Shown in pieces: positions 63,641 to 64,000 of a stretch of 64,000 bases of DNA (positions are counted from its first letter, which is position 1; each line of letters begins with the position of its first letter). The DNA comes from Thalassovita gelatinovora (GTDB lineage Bacteria > Pseudomonadota > Alphaproteobacteria > Rhodobacterales > Rhodobacteraceae). The translations under genes and the position numbers were made by a program. Location of the stretch: positions 39,511 to 103,510 of the forward strand of contig NZ_CYSA01000010.1 of assembly GCF_001458355.1 (NCBI RefSeq). Reading direction: 5' to 3'. Below the pieces are notes generated by a model. The model was not told the DNA's origin. It did no database searches and saw only the letters and a list, made by a program, of their open reading frames with translations.

Positions 63641-64000
63641 GCATATCATGGCGGTGTTCAGACGCCGTCAATTCTCTGCCGAGAAAGGGATATGCCACAT
63701 GCCAGAGACTACCATCACCCAACTGCCGGATCCATCGGGTTTTTCCACTGACCCGTTCACTGGCATCCTCCGAGATGGCGCGCGCAAGCTGATCGAACAG
63801 GCGATCCACGCGGAACTGTCTACGCTCATGGCCGCCTTTTCGGGGGACAGGCTGGATGACGGCCGCGCGCGCCTGGTGCGCCATGGTCATTTACCCGAAC
63901 GCGAGGTGATGACCGGCATTGGTCCTGTGTCCGTGAAGGTGCCGCGCGTTCGGGATCGCGGAGCGGGCGAAGACAAGATCACCTTCACGCCCAGCATCCT
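63640..64000 (+). mobile_element. IS256-family insertion sequence, left part
   Basis: The element carrying the transposase above. Its left end should lie near 63640-63665, around GGCGGTGTTCAGACGCCG, where the IS5 remnant stops. The exact terminal inverted repeat cannot be fixed without the right end, which is outside the window. Confidence 0.6.
63699..64000 (+). CDS. IS256/Mutator-family transposase, N-terminal part (cut by window edge)
   Basis: The ATG at 63699 opens about 100 codons that run off the window. The sequence shows DGARKLIEQAIHAELSTLMA, RHGHLPEREVMTGIGPVSV and VPRVRDRG, which match the N-terminal region of IS256-family (Mutator) transposases. It is intact as far as seen. It has probably inserted into the IS5-type remnant just upstream. 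Confidence 0.88.
   Translation, partial: MPETTITQLPDPSGFSTDPFTGILRDGARKLIEQAIHAELSTLMAAFSGDRLDDGRARLVRHGHLPEREVMTGIGPVSVKVPRVRDRGAGEDKITFTPSI

Overview
The window is a 64-kb piece of an alphaproteobacterial chromosome. It most resembles the order Rhodobacterales: GC-rich coding with Rhodobacterales-type valS, pyruvate carboxylase, MraZ and aa3 oxidase proteins, a DUF1127 gene followed by a CcsR ('cuckoo') small-RNA array, and intergenic repeats of a type I associate with this order. No species can be named from the sequence alone. Most genes are ordinary housekeeping or metabolic genes with good ribosome binding sites and strong hairpin terminators.

Layout. 1-3.7 kb: KefB-type antiporter (cut by the window edge), an Lrp regulator divergent from 4-hydroxyphenylpyruvate dioxygenase, a two-haem cytochrome c and a small secreted protein. 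3.8-8.3 kb: an accessory stretch with an HTH protein, a CMD/AhpD-like protein divergent from its probable TetR repressor over two palindromic operators, an IS3 transposase remnant and a KAP-family NTPase. 8.3-14.6 kb: aminotransferase, enoyl-CoA hydratase, valS and a TetR regulator. 15.0-22.5 kb: a co-directional nine-gene block with an SsuB/NrtD-type ATPase, a Tat-exported binding protein with a His/Cys-rich prefix, a permease, an OsmC protein, an acyl-CoA-dehydrogenase-fold flavoprotein lacking the usual catalytic Glu motif, a tandem-rhodanese sulfurtransferase, cyanase and a ferredoxin-reductase-like flavoprotein. I read this as a pathway that imports an N/S-containing small molecule and ends in cyanate breakdown. 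It is my best candidate for an incompletely described system.

22.7-36.1 kb: Lrp regulator with a PLP decarboxylase, an orphan molybdopterin hydroxylase large subunit coupled to a DUF2235 hydrolase, a thioesterase, metF/metR, an inositol-phosphatase family gene, pyruvate carboxylase and an FMN 2-hydroxyacid oxidase. 36.3-43.2 kb: UvrD-type helicase; then, on the minus strand, a DUF1127 gene with ten downstream hairpins that each carry the anti-Shine-Dalgarno sequence CCTCCTCCC in the loop (five tandem two-hairpin sRNAs, two of them almost identical 100-bp copies); Mrp; and a DEAD-box helicase. 44.0-53.3 kb: the division/cell-wall cluster mraZ-rsmH-ftsL-ftsI-murE-murF-mraY-murD after a long non-coding leader. 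The cluster stops at murD, where a hydrolase/phosphoribosyltransferase pair follows.

54.7-64 kb: DUF2244 and MarC membrane proteins, ctaD with an FNR-type box upstream, cytochrome c2, argC, a small P-loop kinase, lipB, a secreted peptidoglycan-binding-like protein, tRNA-Leu(GAG), and then an IS5-family remnant broken by an IS256-family element that runs off the window.
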